DNA from: Arcanobacterium phocae
GTDB lineage: Bacteria; Actinomycetota; Actinomycetes; Actinomycetales; Actinomycetaceae
Assembly: GCF_900105865.1 (NCBI RefSeq)
Contig: NZ_LT629804.1
Span: 682,001 to 746,000, forward strand
Direction: 5' to 3'
DNA length: 64,000 nt
The position numbers were made by a program, and so were the translations under genes. Within the stretch, counting starts at the first letter, position 1. The number at the start of each line of letters is the position of its first letter. The notes beneath the pieces are model-generated. The model was not told the DNA's origin. It did no database searches and saw only the letters and a list, made by a program, of their open reading frames with translations. Shown here piece by piece: positions 33,175 through 43,243 of this stretch.

Positions 33175-35416
33175 GTAACAAAGCGTCGTCTTTCGATAAT
33201 GGATTGTTGTTGTTGCCGCACTTGGGCGATTGGACACATGATGGGCATCCGTCCACGCATGGACACGTAGTCAATGTTTCCAACGTTGTTTTTAACCAGT
33301 GTGGTCCGGCGTAAAATCCTCGCAAGGCGGCGCCGGAACCGCCCGGAATAGCATCGTGAATGATGATGGTTGGTTGTGTTGTCTGTGGATGGGCAGCGGT
33401 GGATAATCCGCCTATATCCCAACGGTCACAGGTAGCAAGTAACGGAAGTAGCGCGATCATTGTATGTTCCGCGGCGTGTAACGCTCCCGGTAAGTTTGCC
33501 GTTGAGATCCCAGCTTTTCTGGTAAGAGACTCGGTAAGCGTCAGCCAGGTTCCTGCCGTGACAAATTCGCGAACAGGGAGTTCCAATGGAACAGTGCCAA
33601 GAAAAACGCCGTCACTTACTCGGCGCATGTCATAGCCAACTACTTGTGAGCGAACATTGATCATTCCGTAGCACCATTGTCCATCAGGGAGGATAAAGCG
33701 GTGCGTAGTAGAGACGATGTCAACGCTTGTTTCAGTACGAGCATAGGTGCGGATATCTGTGTCTGGAGCTGGATGGGCCAGAACAATATCCTCCGTTGCG
33801 CCTTCGATCTCAAAAGGTGCCCCTTGGTGAAGATAGATCGCGCCAGGAAAAACGGTGGTGTCTGCCTGTGCGGCGTCGACTGTCCCAAGCACACTTCCGT
33901 CTGCGGAATTGACGATGGAAATAGTATGACCTGCTTCGCGTAGGTCTAAGAGACCGTGAGGATCTATTCGGGTATCGGTATTCCAGAACCAACCACGTGG
34001 TCGTTGACGTAGCAGATCTGCAGCGGTCATATCATCAAGTGGTTTGGTGTCAGTGAGTGAGAAGATTGGTAGATCTTGCGATGTTAAGGGAAGCTCATGT
34101 GCGGCAGCAGTCAGATGTGCTGGCAAAATCCAAGGATTGGTTGGATCGAAGGTAGGTGACTCTGTGCCGTGAGATCGGAGCATCTCCGGGTGACTAGCGA
34201 TGAACTGGTCGAGTGGATTGTCGCGAGCGATAAAAACTGCTAAGCCAGTTGTGCCGGAGCGTCCAGCTCGGCCAATTTGTTGTTGGAAAGATGCATGAGT
34301 CCCCGGCCAGCCGGTCACGACTACGCAATCTAATCCAGCAATATCAATACCGAGTTCTAAAGCTGAAGTTGTAGCAAGCGCACGAATCTTCCCGCTGCGT
34401 AACTGGGATTCTAACTCACGTCGCTCTTCTGGTAAATATCCACCGCGATAGGCGGCTACTTGGGAACTCAACTCTGGTGAAATATTGCCGAGTTTTTCGC
34501 GGATTAATTCCGCAACTCGTTCGGTGCCTGATCGGGAACGAACAAACGTCAACAGTTGATTTCCACTTGCCACGAGTTCGGCAGCAAGGTCACTAGCTTG
34601 TTCATAGGAATTGTCGCTACCAGTCATTGTGTAAATATCGCGCGGGCCGGCCGATGATCCGTCCTCAGTTATTGCAACTACTGGACCGAAGGCGTCACCC
34701 AGGAACCGCTGAGCTGCATGCGCAGGATTATGAACTGTTGCAGAAAGGAAAATGATGCGCGGATGGGCGCCATAGTGAGCAGCGATGCGCAACGTGCGCC
34801 GTAAAATAAGAGCGACATTTGCGCCAAAGTTTCCCCGGTAGTGATGGAACTCGTCTACCGCAATGTAGGTCAGTCCACGCCATAACCGTGCCCACTGAGT
34901 ATGTCTGCTGAGCATCGAATAATGGAGAAAGTCAGGGTTAGTTAGCACAATATCGCCGTAGTCTCGAGCGAAACGGCGAGCCGCAGTATCGCAGTCACCA
35001 TCGGCTGAGGCAACAGTAATATGGGGATCGAGGGCGGTGGCTAACTGTTCGAGGTTTGTGCGCTGATCTGCACCGAGGGCTTTTGTAGGAGAAAGATATA
35101 ACGTTGTTGGCCGGTGAGTGTGGTTAGATAACGATGCTGACGTCGAAAAATTAGAGAGCATACTAAGGGCAGGAACCCATGCAACAAGGGATTTTCCAGA
35201 ACCGGTTCCAGTGGCAATCACGACGTTAGAGCCGCTGGCAAGTGCCTCGATTGCTCGAGCCTGATGTAGCCACGGGCGCATAACTCCGTATTGCTTGAGT
35301 GTGCTCTGAACTGCTTCTGGTACAGCTTTTCCCCATTGTCCATAGCGGGGTTCGCGTGGTGGGATCTGGATATGGCCCGTGATGAATTCAGAAAACGATT
35401 CAGGCAAGGAAGTCAT
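33077..35416 (-). CDS. DEAD/DEAH helicase with DUF1998 domain, MrfA-like
   Basis: A 779-residue superfamily 2 helicase. Motif I is ATGTGSGKS, motif II is DEFHH (VDEFHHYRGNFG), motif III SATVHNP, and motif VI QQIGRAGRSG. The C-terminal DUF1998 region carries the cysteine set CPCVDGCPSC...KCG, as in Bacillus MrfA, a helicase for repair of mitomycin-type crosslinks; a repair role here is inferred from that homology. It is convergent with the Tad locus and overlaps it by 98 bases. The equivalent gene lies at the same place in mycobacteria. Confidence 0.87.
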   Translation of the reverse strand: MTSLPESFSEFITGHIQIPPREPRYGQWGKAVPEAVQSTLKQYGVMRPWLHQARAIEALASGSNVVIATGTGSGKSLVAWVPALSMLSNFSTSASLSNHTHRPTTLYLSPTKALGADQRTNLEQLATALDPHITVASADGDCDTAARRFARDYGDIVLTNPDFLHYSMLSRHTQWARLWRGLTYIAVDEFHHYRGNFGANVALILRRTLRIAAHYGAHPRIIFLSATVHNPAHAAQRFLGDAFGPVVAITEDGSSAGPRDIYTMTGSDNSYEQASDLAAELVASGNQLLTFVRSRSGTERVAELIREKLGNISPELSSQVAAYRGGYLPEERRELESQLRSGKIRALATTSALELGIDIAGLDCVVVTGWPGTHASFQQQIGRAGRSGTTGLAVFIARDNPLDQFIASHPEMLRSHGTESPTFDPTNPWILPAHLTAAAHELPLTSQDLPIFSLTDTKPLDDMTAADLLRQRPRGWFWNTDTRIDPHGLLDLREAGHTISIVNSADGSVLGTVDAAQADTTVFPGAIYLHQGAPFEIEGATEDIVLAHPAPDTDIRTYARTETSVDIVSTTHRFILPDGQWCYGMINVRSQVVGYDMRRVSDGVFLGTVPLELPVREFVTAGTWLTLTESLTRKAGISTANLPGALHAAEHTMIALLPLLATCDRWDIGGLSTAAHPQTTQPTIIIHDAIPGGSGAALRGFYAGPHWLKTTLETLTTCPCVDGCPSCVQSPKCGNNNNPLSKDDALLLTAAGLDQFHNAAQQWPWHENQDESILTAGDL

Positions 35417-35579
35417 GAACGTAGTGTCTCATTTTTTAACCAAATCAGCTCGCTGGATGATACAGCCCAACGTCCCAACAAGTGACGTGAGTCATAATGA
35501 AATAGTGAACTTTTGAGTCGAGGGGTGTGTCCTCCGCGAGTTTTAGCCATAGTTTAACGCTGAGATTTTTGGCAATGTT

Positions 35580-35629
35580 ATCACTATATGTAGGGTGGGC
35601 GTGTTTAGCTATGTCTACATATAGTGATT
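35580..35629 (+). promoter_or_regulatory. Tandem NrdR boxes upstream of nrdD
   Basis: CACTATATGTAG (35582-35593) and its inverted partner CTACATATAGTG (35615-35626) lie with centres 33 bases apart, about three helical turns, 48 bases before nrdD. Each half resembles the NrdR box ACACwATATATwGTGT. NrdR represses ribonucleotide reductase genes by binding two such boxes. Confidence 0.8.
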
Positions 35630-35673
35630 GAGGTAGGCTGGTGGCACACAAAGCGGTGAAGTAGAGAGGCGCA

Positions 35674-37485
35674 ATGATGAATCATCATATTGACCCAGTC
35701 GAATCAATCCAGGAATACATCACACGTTCAGATTGGCGCGTGAATGCCAATGCCAACCAAGATTATTCCCTCGGTGGTTTGATACTTAACAACGCCGGAA
35801 AAATGGTTGCCAACTATTGGCTTGATGAGGTTTTCTCCGATGAAGCTGGCCAGGCTCACCGTGACGGCGATTTTCATATCCACGATCTCGATATGCTCTC
35901 TGGTTACTGTGCTGGTTGGTCCCTTCGTCGTCTCCTAGAAGAAGGCTTCAATGGTGTTTCCGGAGCTATCGCATCCAACCCGCCTAAGCATTTCTCTTCT
36001 GCCTGCGGCCAGATTGTCAACTTCCTCGGCACTCTGCAAAATGAATGGGCAGGAGCTCAGGCATTCTCCTCCTTCGATACCTACATGGCACCCTTCGTGC
36101 GGCTCGACCAGCTTTCTTACGATGATGTCAAACAAAATATCCAAGAATTGATCTACAACCTCAACGTGCCATCACGGTGGGGTAGCCAATGTCCGTTCAC
36201 GAACCTCACCTTCGACTGGAACTGCCCAGCAGACCTCGCAGAACAAAACCCAATCATCGGAGATGAGCTCTGCGACTTCACCTATGGCGAGCTTGCCGAA
36301 GAAATGGCTATGATCAACCGTGCTTATATGGAAGTCATGATCGAAGGCGATGCCAACGGCCGCGTATTCACCTTCCCGATTCCTACCTACAACATCACTA
36401 AAGATTTTGAATGGGACTCCGAAAACGCCACGCTTTTGTTTGCAATGACTGCAAAATACGGCCTGCCCTACTTCCAAAACTTCATCAACTCCGAGCTCGA
36501 TCCGGGCATGATTCGTTCCATGTGTTGCCGCCTGCAACTGGATATGCGTGAGCTGCTCAAGCGCGGAAACGGACTGTTTGGCTCAGCTGAATTAACCGGT
36601 TCCATTGGCGTAGTTACCATGAACATGGCGCGCTTAGGCTATCTATATGCTGGTGATTTGCCGCGTTTGTACGAACGATTGGATGCACTGCTGGAGGTGG
36701 CTTGCGATACGCTTGAGCGTCGTCGTCGAGCAGTCCAAGGGTTTATGGACGGTGGGCTATACCCATACTCCCAGCGCTACCTCGGCACACTCAACAACCA
36801 CTTCTCAACCATCGGTGTTAACGGTATGAATGAGATGGTTCGCAACTTCACCCTTGATGAATTCGACATCACTGATCAACGCGGACACGCCATGGTGGCA
36901 GACATGCTTGACCATATTAATGCTCGCCTCGTCGATTTCCAGGAGCGCACCGGAAATCTGTACAACCTCGAAGCAACCCCGGCTGAGGGCACCACCTACC
37001 GGCTGGCAAAAGAAGACGCCAAGCGTTACCCGAATATTATTCAGGCCGGTACCCCTGACCAGCCGTATTACACGAATTCTTCGCAGTTGCCGGTGGGCTT
37101 CACGGACGACGCATTCGAAGCTCTCGAACTGCAAGATGAATTGCAGTGCAAGTACACTGGCGGCACCGTCCTCCACCTGTATATGAACGAAGCGATTTCG
37201 TCTCCAGATGCCTGCAAGGAAATCATTCGCCGTGCCTTGACCCGGTTCTCCTTGCCGTACATCACGATCACACCAACATTCTCGATCTGCCCTATCCACG
37301 GATACCTCAAGGGTGAGCACGAAACCTGCCCGACTTGCGCACAGACCCGTCCCGAGGCTGAACCGCAAGAGTGTGAAGTGTGGACGCGCGTGATGGGCTA
37401 CTTCCGTCCAGTTCAGTCCTTCAACATTGGTAAGAAGGGCGAATATGCAGAGCGGAAGATGTTCGTGGAGAAAGCTCTATCATAA
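35674..37485 (+). CDS. nrdD: Anaerobic ribonucleoside-triphosphate reductase
   Basis: A 603-residue class III, oxygen-sensitive glycyl-radical enzyme that makes dNTPs without oxygen. Seen: active-site cysteine regions (GSQCPFTNLTFDW), the C-terminal zinc site CPIHGYLKGEHETCPTC, and the glycyl-radical loop RVMGYFRPV (Gly575). There is no N-terminal ATP-cone, which fits the shorter subgroup. ATG at 35674 is followed by a second ATG at once; GAGAGGCG precedes. It is followed without a gap by nrdG. Its presence indicates growth under anaerobic conditions. Confidence 0.95.
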   Translation: MMNHHIDPVESIQEYITRSDWRVNANANQDYSLGGLILNNAGKMVANYWLDEVFSDEAGQAHRDGDFHIHDLDMLSGYCAGWSLRRLLEEGFNGVSGAIASNPPKHFSSACGQIVNFLGTLQNEWAGAQAFSSFDTYMAPFVRLDQLSYDDVKQNIQELIYNLNVPSRWGSQCPFTNLTFDWNCPADLAEQNPIIGDELCDFTYGELAEEMAMINRAYMEVMIEGDANGRVFTFPIPTYNITKDFEWDSENATLLFAMTAKYGLPYFQNFINSELDPGMIRSMCCRLQLDMRELLKRGNGLFGSAELTGSIGVVTMNMARLGYLYAGDLPRLYERLDALLEVACDTLERRRRAVQGFMDGGLYPYSQRYLGTLNNHFSTIGVNGMNEMVRNFTLDEFDITDQRGHAMVADMLDHINARLVDFQERTGNLYNLEATPAEGTTYRLAKEDAKRYPNIIQAGTPDQPYYTNSSQLPVGFTDDAFEALELQDELQCKYTGGTVLHLYMNEAISSPDACKEIIRRALTRFSLPYITITPTFSICPIHGYLKGEHETCPTCAQTRPEAEPQECEVWTRVMGYFRPVQSFNIGKKGEYAERKMFVEKALS

Positions 37486-38247
37486 ATGCCTACCGCAGTA
37501 ACCAGTGCGTCTGACCTTGCGATTGCCGGCTATGTTCCATTGTCAACGATCGATTGGCCGGGCGCACTGTGTGCATCTGTTTTCTTGCAGGGCTGCCCGT
37601 GGTCATGCGTGTATTGTCAAAACACGGAGCTGATGGATCCGCGTGCAAATGGCCAAGTTGCATGGGAGGACGTGCGAGCCTTTTTGGAACGCCGCCGGGG
37701 ACTGCTCGACGGCGTGGTGTTTAGCGGTGGGGAAGCGACCCGTCAGCCGGCGTTGGTTCCAGCAATTCAAGAGGTACGCGAGCTCGGATTTCGGATCGGA
37801 CTACATACTGCCGGAGCTTATCCAGCGCGGTTTGCCGACGTGGTGTCCGACGTCGATTGGGTAGGTTTAGACATCAAAGCTAGCGCCACTGGCTACCGTC
37901 CTATTATCGGGGTCGATGCGGGTGCTAAAGCTTGGCAGTGCCTTGATCTTTTGTTAGCCGACGTGGCTCGCCGTCGTACGACGAATCAGCCACTCACCTA
38001 CGAGGTGCGAACCACCGTCTTCCCAGGTTCCACTGTTGCCCGCGAGTTACCGGACATCATCAGCGCGTTACGGGAGCGCGGGGTTGAGAATTTTGCACTC
38101 CAAGAGGCCCGCGAGCGTGGCACGTCACCGCAGTTCCAAGAACAAGCACGCGAGTGGGATCTGCCGGCATGGCGGCATACATGGGAGGGTCTCGTAGCTC
38201 AGGTAGAACAAGCTGGGTTTACGACTGCAGTGATTCGCCCGGCATAA
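37486..38247 (+). CDS. nrdG: Class III RNR activase (radical SAM)
   Basis: A 253-residue radical SAM protein that generates the glycyl radical on NrdD. The cluster motif is C-x3-C-x2-C (Cys37, 41, 44 in GCPWSCVYC), followed by the SAM-binding FSGGEATRQP. N-terminal LSTIDWPGALCASVFLQ is typical of NrdG/PflA-type activases. It starts at the base after the nrdD stop. It is longer than E. coli NrdG (about 154) but of the size found with this NrdD subgroup. Confidence 0.92.
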   Translation: MPTAVTSASDLAIAGYVPLSTIDWPGALCASVFLQGCPWSCVYCQNTELMDPRANGQVAWEDVRAFLERRRGLLDGVVFSGGEATRQPALVPAIQEVRELGFRIGLHTAGAYPARFADVVSDVDWVGLDIKASATGYRPIIGVDAGAKAWQCLDLLLADVARRRTTNQPLTYEVRTTVFPGSTVARELPDIISALRERGVENFALQEARERGTSPQFQEQAREWDLPAWRHTWEGLVAQVEQAGFTTAVIRPA

Positions 38248-38254
38248 TAGTGCT

Positions 38255-39742
38255 ATGAAAGATTTCCAGTTTTTTGATGCTTTGCGGGCCGATCTGCGTA
38301 ATTACACCCTCGATCACATTGCGGAAACCTTGGGCGAAGACGCGCTCACGGCTCTGGGACGTGACGAAGCCGTGCCGGCACAGCTTGCTGCCGAACGAGT
38401 TGGTGGTCAGTTGGGGCTACTTGTCCGATTGTGGTGGACAGGCGATACCCTATCGGACGACGACGTTGCGCTCGCGATTCCGTGTACCTACCGTGACGCT
38501 GATGGTTGCGATGGTTTGGCAGAGTTATTGGAACGTGCGGATGATGGGGTGCGGGCACGGTGTCAACTTGTGCCGGTGGCTGCTGGCGAGGAACTGGTGT
38601 GGATTGCCTCTGATCGGGGCTCTCTCCAAGGAGCACGGCATAACACCGATCATGTGATGGGCGTTGGTGGAGCGACTCGGACCCTTGCCGGTCTTGCTCA
38701 TTATGAGCCGGGCCAACAGGTGTTGGATTTGGGAACTGGGTGCGGGATTCATGCAATTCTTGCGGCAAAAGCGGGTGCGCATGCGGTGGCTACCGATATT
38801 TCTGCCCGCGCGCTCGACTATGCACAGTTCAACGCGGCACTGAATGAGGTTGAGATTGAAACCCGGTTGGGTTCGCTGTTTGAACCGGTTGCTGGTTCGC
38901 AGTTCGACGTCGTCGTCTCTAATCCGCCTTTTGTGATCACGCCCGGTGAGGTACGGGACAACTTAGGTACTCTCGAATATCGTGACGGCGGTGTCCCGGG
39001 TGATACGTTGGCGGCGGACGTGGTTGCTGGTTTGGGAACATGTTTAGCGCCCGATGGTTCGGCGTATATGTTGGCGAACTGGGAGATCGCTGGTGACGTT
39101 CCAGACTGGTCGGAACATCCGCGCGCGTGGTTAGCATCGCAGCACTTGGATGCGGTCGTTATTCAACGCGAGGTAATTCCGGCCGATAGCTATGTGGAAA
39201 TGTGGTTGCACGACGGCGGTTTGCGCGCCGGACACGCTGACTATGCCAAGGCTTATCGGGCGTGGCTGACCGATTTTCAGGCACGCGCAGTTTCTCATGT
39301 TGGATTTGGCTATGTGCTGGTGCAGCGCGACGGCGAGGGGCGGCTACCGTGGCAGGTTTTCCACGATCTGCGCGGTGGTATGCCTGCCGATGTGCCGGGT
39401 GCTTTGGAACTCTTGTGGTCAGCTCGGGAGATTGCTGAGGAAACGTTGTCTTCGTTACGTTTAACAAATGCGAATGTGGAAGAACATCGTCGTTATCATC
39501 CGGGAGAAACGGATCCGTGGCTGATCAGTTTTGCCCCGAAGAATGGTTTCGCGGATCAGATCCAGGCGGACACAGCATTGGCTGGTTTTGTCTCAGTTTG
39601 CGACGGAGAATTAACGGTTGGTCAAATTTGTGACGCGCTAGCTCAGCTCTTGGAAATGCCAGCCCCGGAGGTGCGTTCATCCTTGTTGCCAAAAGTTATG
39701 CACATGGTCCGGTTGGGGATGCTCCAAGTAGTGGATAAATGA
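38255..39742 (+). CDS. Class I SAM methyltransferase (DUF7059-type N-terminus)
   Basis: A 495-residue protein with a long N-terminal domain, a Rossmann methyltransferase core (VLDLGTGCGIHAILAA, then VVSNPPFVI) and a C-terminal region of about 200 residues that ends in a winged-helix-like segment. The NPPF motif points to methylation of an amide or exocyclic amine, as in RsmC/PrmC-type enzymes. It sits next to topA as the equivalent gene does in mycobacteria; the target is unknown to me. It begins eight bases after nrdG. Confidence 0.8.
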   Translation: MKDFQFFDALRADLRNYTLDHIAETLGEDALTALGRDEAVPAQLAAERVGGQLGLLVRLWWTGDTLSDDDVALAIPCTYRDADGCDGLAELLERADDGVRARCQLVPVAAGEELVWIASDRGSLQGARHNTDHVMGVGGATRTLAGLAHYEPGQQVLDLGTGCGIHAILAAKAGAHAVATDISARALDYAQFNAALNEVEIETRLGSLFEPVAGSQFDVVVSNPPFVITPGEVRDNLGTLEYRDGGVPGDTLAADVVAGLGTCLAPDGSAYMLANWEIAGDVPDWSEHPRAWLASQHLDAVVIQREVIPADSYVEMWLHDGGLRAGHADYAKAYRAWLTDFQARAVSHVGFGYVLVQRDGEGRLPWQVFHDLRGGMPADVPGALELLWSAREIAEETLSSLRLTNANVEEHRRYHPGETDPWLISFAPKNGFADQIQADTALAGFVSVCDGELTVGQICDALAQLLEMPAPEVRSSLLPKVMHMVRLGMLQVVDK

Positions 39743-39832
39743 TGAGTCTGTGGATTGCTGTGGGTTTTCGAACTGAACATGAGGTATGTTTACAACCAGA
39801 ACCGATTCCTTTCCTATATATAAGGATGTAAC

Positions 39833-42574
39833 GTGACTAAGCTCGTGATTGTAGAGTCTCCTGCCAAGGCGCGCACTATCGCCAACTATTTGGGCGATGA
39901 GTACGATGTGACTGCCAGTATTGGACACATTCGTGATTTGCCGAAGCCGTCAGATCTGCCGGCGGACATGAAAAAGGGTCCATTCGGTAAGTTCGCGGTG
40001 AATGTCGAGAACAATTTCGAGCCGTATTATGTGGTGAACCCGGATAAGAAGAAGAAAGTCAGTGAACTCAAGGCGGCGTTGAAGAAGGCCGACGAACTCT
40101 GGCTCGCAACTGATGAGGACCGCGAGGGGGAAGCCATTGCTTGGCATCTGCTCGAAGTTCTTAAGCCGAAGATTCCGGTTAAGCGCATGGTGTTCCACGA
40201 AATTACTAAAGAGGCGATTCAGCGTGCGTTGGAGGCCACTCGTGATGTTGATACGAAGCTGGTTGACGCGCAAGAAACACGGCGAATCTTGGATCGCTTG
40301 GTGGGGTATGAAGTCTCGCCGTTGCTCTGGCGTAAAGTTGCGCCGAGTTTGTCTGCTGGGCGAGTCCAGTCAGTAACGACGCGGCTTATTGTTGAGCGCG
40401 AACGTGAGCGGATGGCTTTTGTTCCAGCCGGATACTGGGACGTTTCGGTTGATCTGCAAAAAGACAGTGAAGCTTTTTCTGCAAAACTTCTCGACGTCGA
40501 CGGCGCTCGCGTTGCGGTTGGAAAAGATTTTAACGACGATGGCTCCCTCAAACCAAAATCGGTAGCCGATGGCGTTCGCGTTCTCAATCAAGACGATGCC
40601 AAGACTATTGCGGATGCGTTAAGCCACGGCACGTCTCAGGTGGTACGGGTGGAGACGAAACCGTATCGTCGTCGTCCAGCAGCGCCGTTTACAACGTCAA
40701 CGTTGCAGCAGGAAGCATCGCGTAAGCTACACATGAACTCGCGCGATACGATGCGAGTGGCGCAGTCCTTGTATGAAAATGGTTTTATCACCTACATGCG
40801 TACCGATTCGGTGAATTTGTCGTCGCAAGCGGTGCAGGCCGCACGTTCCCAGATCAAAGAAATGTATGGGGCTGCCTCGTTACCGGACAAGCCACGGGCA
40901 TATGCAACAAAGTCGAAGGGCGCGCAAGAAGCCCACGAAGCTATTCGCCCAGCTGGCGATTCGTTCCGTACCCCAGCGCAAGTTGCTAACCAGTTGCGCG
41001 GCCGCGAGTATGAACTCTACGAATTGATTTGGAAACGAACAGTTGCCTCGCAGATGGCAGATGCTACTGGTTCAACGGCGTCCGTTCGGATGGTTGCAGA
41101 TCTAGGCGGTAATGGTGGCAACCAAGCACAGTTAGGTGCTTCGGGAACAATTATTACCTTCCCCGGTTTCATGGCTGCCTATGAAGAAGGCAAAGATAAG
41201 AAACGCTATGAAGAACAAGCCGAATCGCGATTGCCAGAGCTGAGCGAAGGCGAAAAGATTCATAATATTAGCTCGCAAGCTGGGGGTCACGAAACTGCGC
41301 CACCGCCACGCTATACCGAAGCTTCGTTGGTGAAAACCTTGGAAGAAAAAGGGATTGGTCGTCCATCAACTTATGCGGCAACAATTTCTACTATTACGGA
41401 TCGTGGCTATGTGGACCGGAAGGGACAAGCACTAGTGCCAACTTGGTTGGCGTTCGCAGTTATCCGTTTGCTCGAAGAGAACCTTCCTGATTTGGTGAAC
41501 TATGACTTTACCGCGGATATGGAAGAGGATCTGGATAAGATCGCTGCCGGTAACGAAAACCCAGTGGAGTATTTGGGTAATTTCTATCGCGGTGATAACG
41601 GTAAGCAGGGCTTGCAAGCACAGGTTGATGGCTTGGGTGACATTGACGCTCGTGCAGTGAACACGATTGAAATCGGCGATTCCATCGCGGTGCGGGTGGG
41701 TCGCTATGGTCCATATTTGGAGCAGACGAATCCAGATGGAACACCCGGGAAACGCGCCTCAGTGCCAACTGATGTTTCGCCAGACGAGCTCACGGTTGAG
41801 CGTGCTCACGAGATTCTTGATAGTGCCATGGCTGAGGATCGAGTTTTGGGTCAGAATGAGAAGGGCTGGGACGTCGTCGTCAAAGATGGCCGGTTTGGTC
41901 CGTATGTTTCGGAAGTTGTTCCCGACGACGCCGTGCAACTCACTCCTACCGGGAAAATCTCGAAGGTTAAGCCGAAGCCAGCAACAGCATCGCTATTTAA
42001 GTCGATGAATCCGGAAACGGTGACAATTGAGCAGGCGTTGCAGTTGTTGTCTTTGCCGCGTGAACTTGGTGAGTTAGACGATGAACCTGTGACGATTCAC
42101 AATGGCCGGTTTGGTCCGTATATGAAGAAGGGGTCTGATTCGCGGTCGCTAGAATCTGAGGAACAAATCTTTACGATTACTCTCGATCAGGCCAAGGAGA
42201 TTTTTGCTCAACCGAAGCAACGTGGAAAGCGTCAGGCGCAACCACCGTTAGCTGAGTTAGGTAAAGATCCGGTTTCGGGTGGAACAATTTTGCTGAAAGA
42301 TGGTCGCTTCGGTCTTTACGTCACCGATGGTGAGACGAATGCGTCGTTGCCACGTTCTGAAGATCCGAACCAGATTACGGCGGAGCGGGCGCAGGATTTG
42401 CTTGTTCAGCGGCGATTGAAGATTGCCGAGCAGGGCGGTCCGAAGAAGCGCAATGCCACTAAGCGGACTGTTAGTGGTGCCGGGAAGAAGGCTACCGCGA
42501 AAAAGAAGACGGCTACTAAGAGTGCGACGGCAAAGAAATCGACGGCGAAGAAATCGACAACGAAGAAGGCATAA
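39833..42574 (+). CDS. topA: DNA topoisomerase I
   Basis: A 913-residue type IA topoisomerase relaxing negative supercoils. The Toprim domain begins TKLVIVESPAKARTI and contains DEDREGEAIAWH; the active-site tyrosine is in ITYMRTDSVNLS. The C-terminal half consists of repeated TOPRIM-C domains (GRYGPYLEQT, GRFGPYVSEV, GRFGPYMKKG, GRFGLYVTDG) without zinc-binding cysteines, as in actinobacteria, and a Lys/Ala/Thr-rich basic tail. The start is GTG at 39833. tmk begins one base after its stop. Confidence 0.96.
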   Translation: MTKLVIVESPAKARTIANYLGDEYDVTASIGHIRDLPKPSDLPADMKKGPFGKFAVNVENNFEPYYVVNPDKKKKVSELKAALKKADELWLATDEDREGEAIAWHLLEVLKPKIPVKRMVFHEITKEAIQRALEATRDVDTKLVDAQETRRILDRLVGYEVSPLLWRKVAPSLSAGRVQSVTTRLIVERERERMAFVPAGYWDVSVDLQKDSEAFSAKLLDVDGARVAVGKDFNDDGSLKPKSVADGVRVLNQDDAKTIADALSHGTSQVVRVETKPYRRRPAAPFTTSTLQQEASRKLHMNSRDTMRVAQSLYENGFITYMRTDSVNLSSQAVQAARSQIKEMYGAASLPDKPRAYATKSKGAQEAHEAIRPAGDSFRTPAQVANQLRGREYELYELIWKRTVASQMADATGSTASVRMVADLGGNGGNQAQLGASGTIITFPGFMAAYEEGKDKKRYEEQAESRLPELSEGEKIHNISSQAGGHETAPPPRYTEASLVKTLEEKGIGRPSTYAATISTITDRGYVDRKGQALVPTWLAFAVIRLLEENLPDLVNYDFTADMEEDLDKIAAGNENPVEYLGNFYRGDNGKQGLQAQVDGLGDIDARAVNTIEIGDSIAVRVGRYGPYLEQTNPDGTPGKRASVPTDVSPDELTVERAHEILDSAMAEDRVLGQNEKGWDVVVKDGRFGPYVSEVVPDDAVQLTPTGKISKVKPKPATASLFKSMNPETVTIEQALQLLSLPRELGELDDEPVTIHNGRFGPYMKKGSDSRSLESEEQIFTITLDQAKEIFAQPKQRGKRQAQPPLAELGKDPVSGGTILLKDGRFGLYVTDGETNASLPRSEDPNQITAERAQDLLVQRRLKIAEQGGPKKRNATKRTVSGAGKKATAKKKTATKSATAKKSTAKKSTTKKA

Positions 42575-42575
42575 T

Positions 42576-43241
42576 ATGGCTGGGTTGTTCATATCGTTCG
42601 AAGGTGGCGATGGTGCTGGTAAATCAACCCAAGTTCAGTTGCTGACTCGATGGTTAACTGAACAGGGGCATACCGTCGTCGTGACTCGGGAGCCGGGTGG
42701 AACTGAGCTAGGTGCACAGATTCGTCAACTGCTTTTATATGGTGGGGAAGTCAGTGCCCGTGCCGAAGCTCTGTTGTATGCTGCGGACCGGGCGCAAAAC
42801 ATGGATACGAAGATTGCGCCGGCACTTGGCCGGGGTGAGATCGTTATTACGGACCGATATCTGGATTCGTCAGTGGCCTATCAAGGTGCTGCGCGGGCTT
42901 TAGGTAAAGACGAGGTGCGTGACTTATCGCTCTGGGCAGTTCAGGGGCGAATGCCAGACATAACCTTCTTGCTTGACGTGCCAGTAGAAACCGGCAAAGC
43001 CCGGGTTGGTGAGGAAAAAGATCGACTCGAATCGGCTGGTGTGGCATTCCATCAACGAGTGCGCGAAGAATTTTTGCAATTGGCTCAGGCACAGCCACAA
43101 CGGTGGCGGGTTATTGACGGCACTGCAGAAATCGGGGAGATTGCACAGCACATCCAGGATGAAGTTTCGCAGGTATTGAATTCTCAGCAATCTCGCAGTG
43201 AATGCCAAGAAATTATGTCGGATCACTCCAGTAGCATATAA
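42576..43241 (+). CDS. tmk: Thymidylate kinase
   Basis: A 221-residue kinase converting dTMP to dTDP. P-loop FEGGDGAGKST (residues about 7-17), the DRY motif ITDRYLDSSVAYQG and the lid region EEKDRLESAG are present. ATG at 42576 is two bases from the topA stop; the frame is open further upstream inside the Lys-rich topA tail but that is not coding. It is followed three bases later by holB. Confidence 0.94.
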   Translation: MAGLFISFEGGDGAGKSTQVQLLTRWLTEQGHTVVVTREPGGTELGAQIRQLLLYGGEVSARAEALLYAADRAQNMDTKIAPALGRGEIVITDRYLDSSVAYQGAARALGKDEVRDLSLWAVQGRMPDITFLLDVPVETGKARVGEEKDRLESAGVAFHQRVREEFLQLAQAQPQRWRVIDGTAEIGEIAQHIQDEVSQVLNSQQSRSECQEIMSDHSSSI

Positions 43242-43243
43242 GT

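Noticed and set aside
36805..37368. 187-codon minus-strand open frame
   Set aside because: Lies wholly inside nrdD, whose reading frame has all family motifs; no ribosome binding site or recognisable motif.
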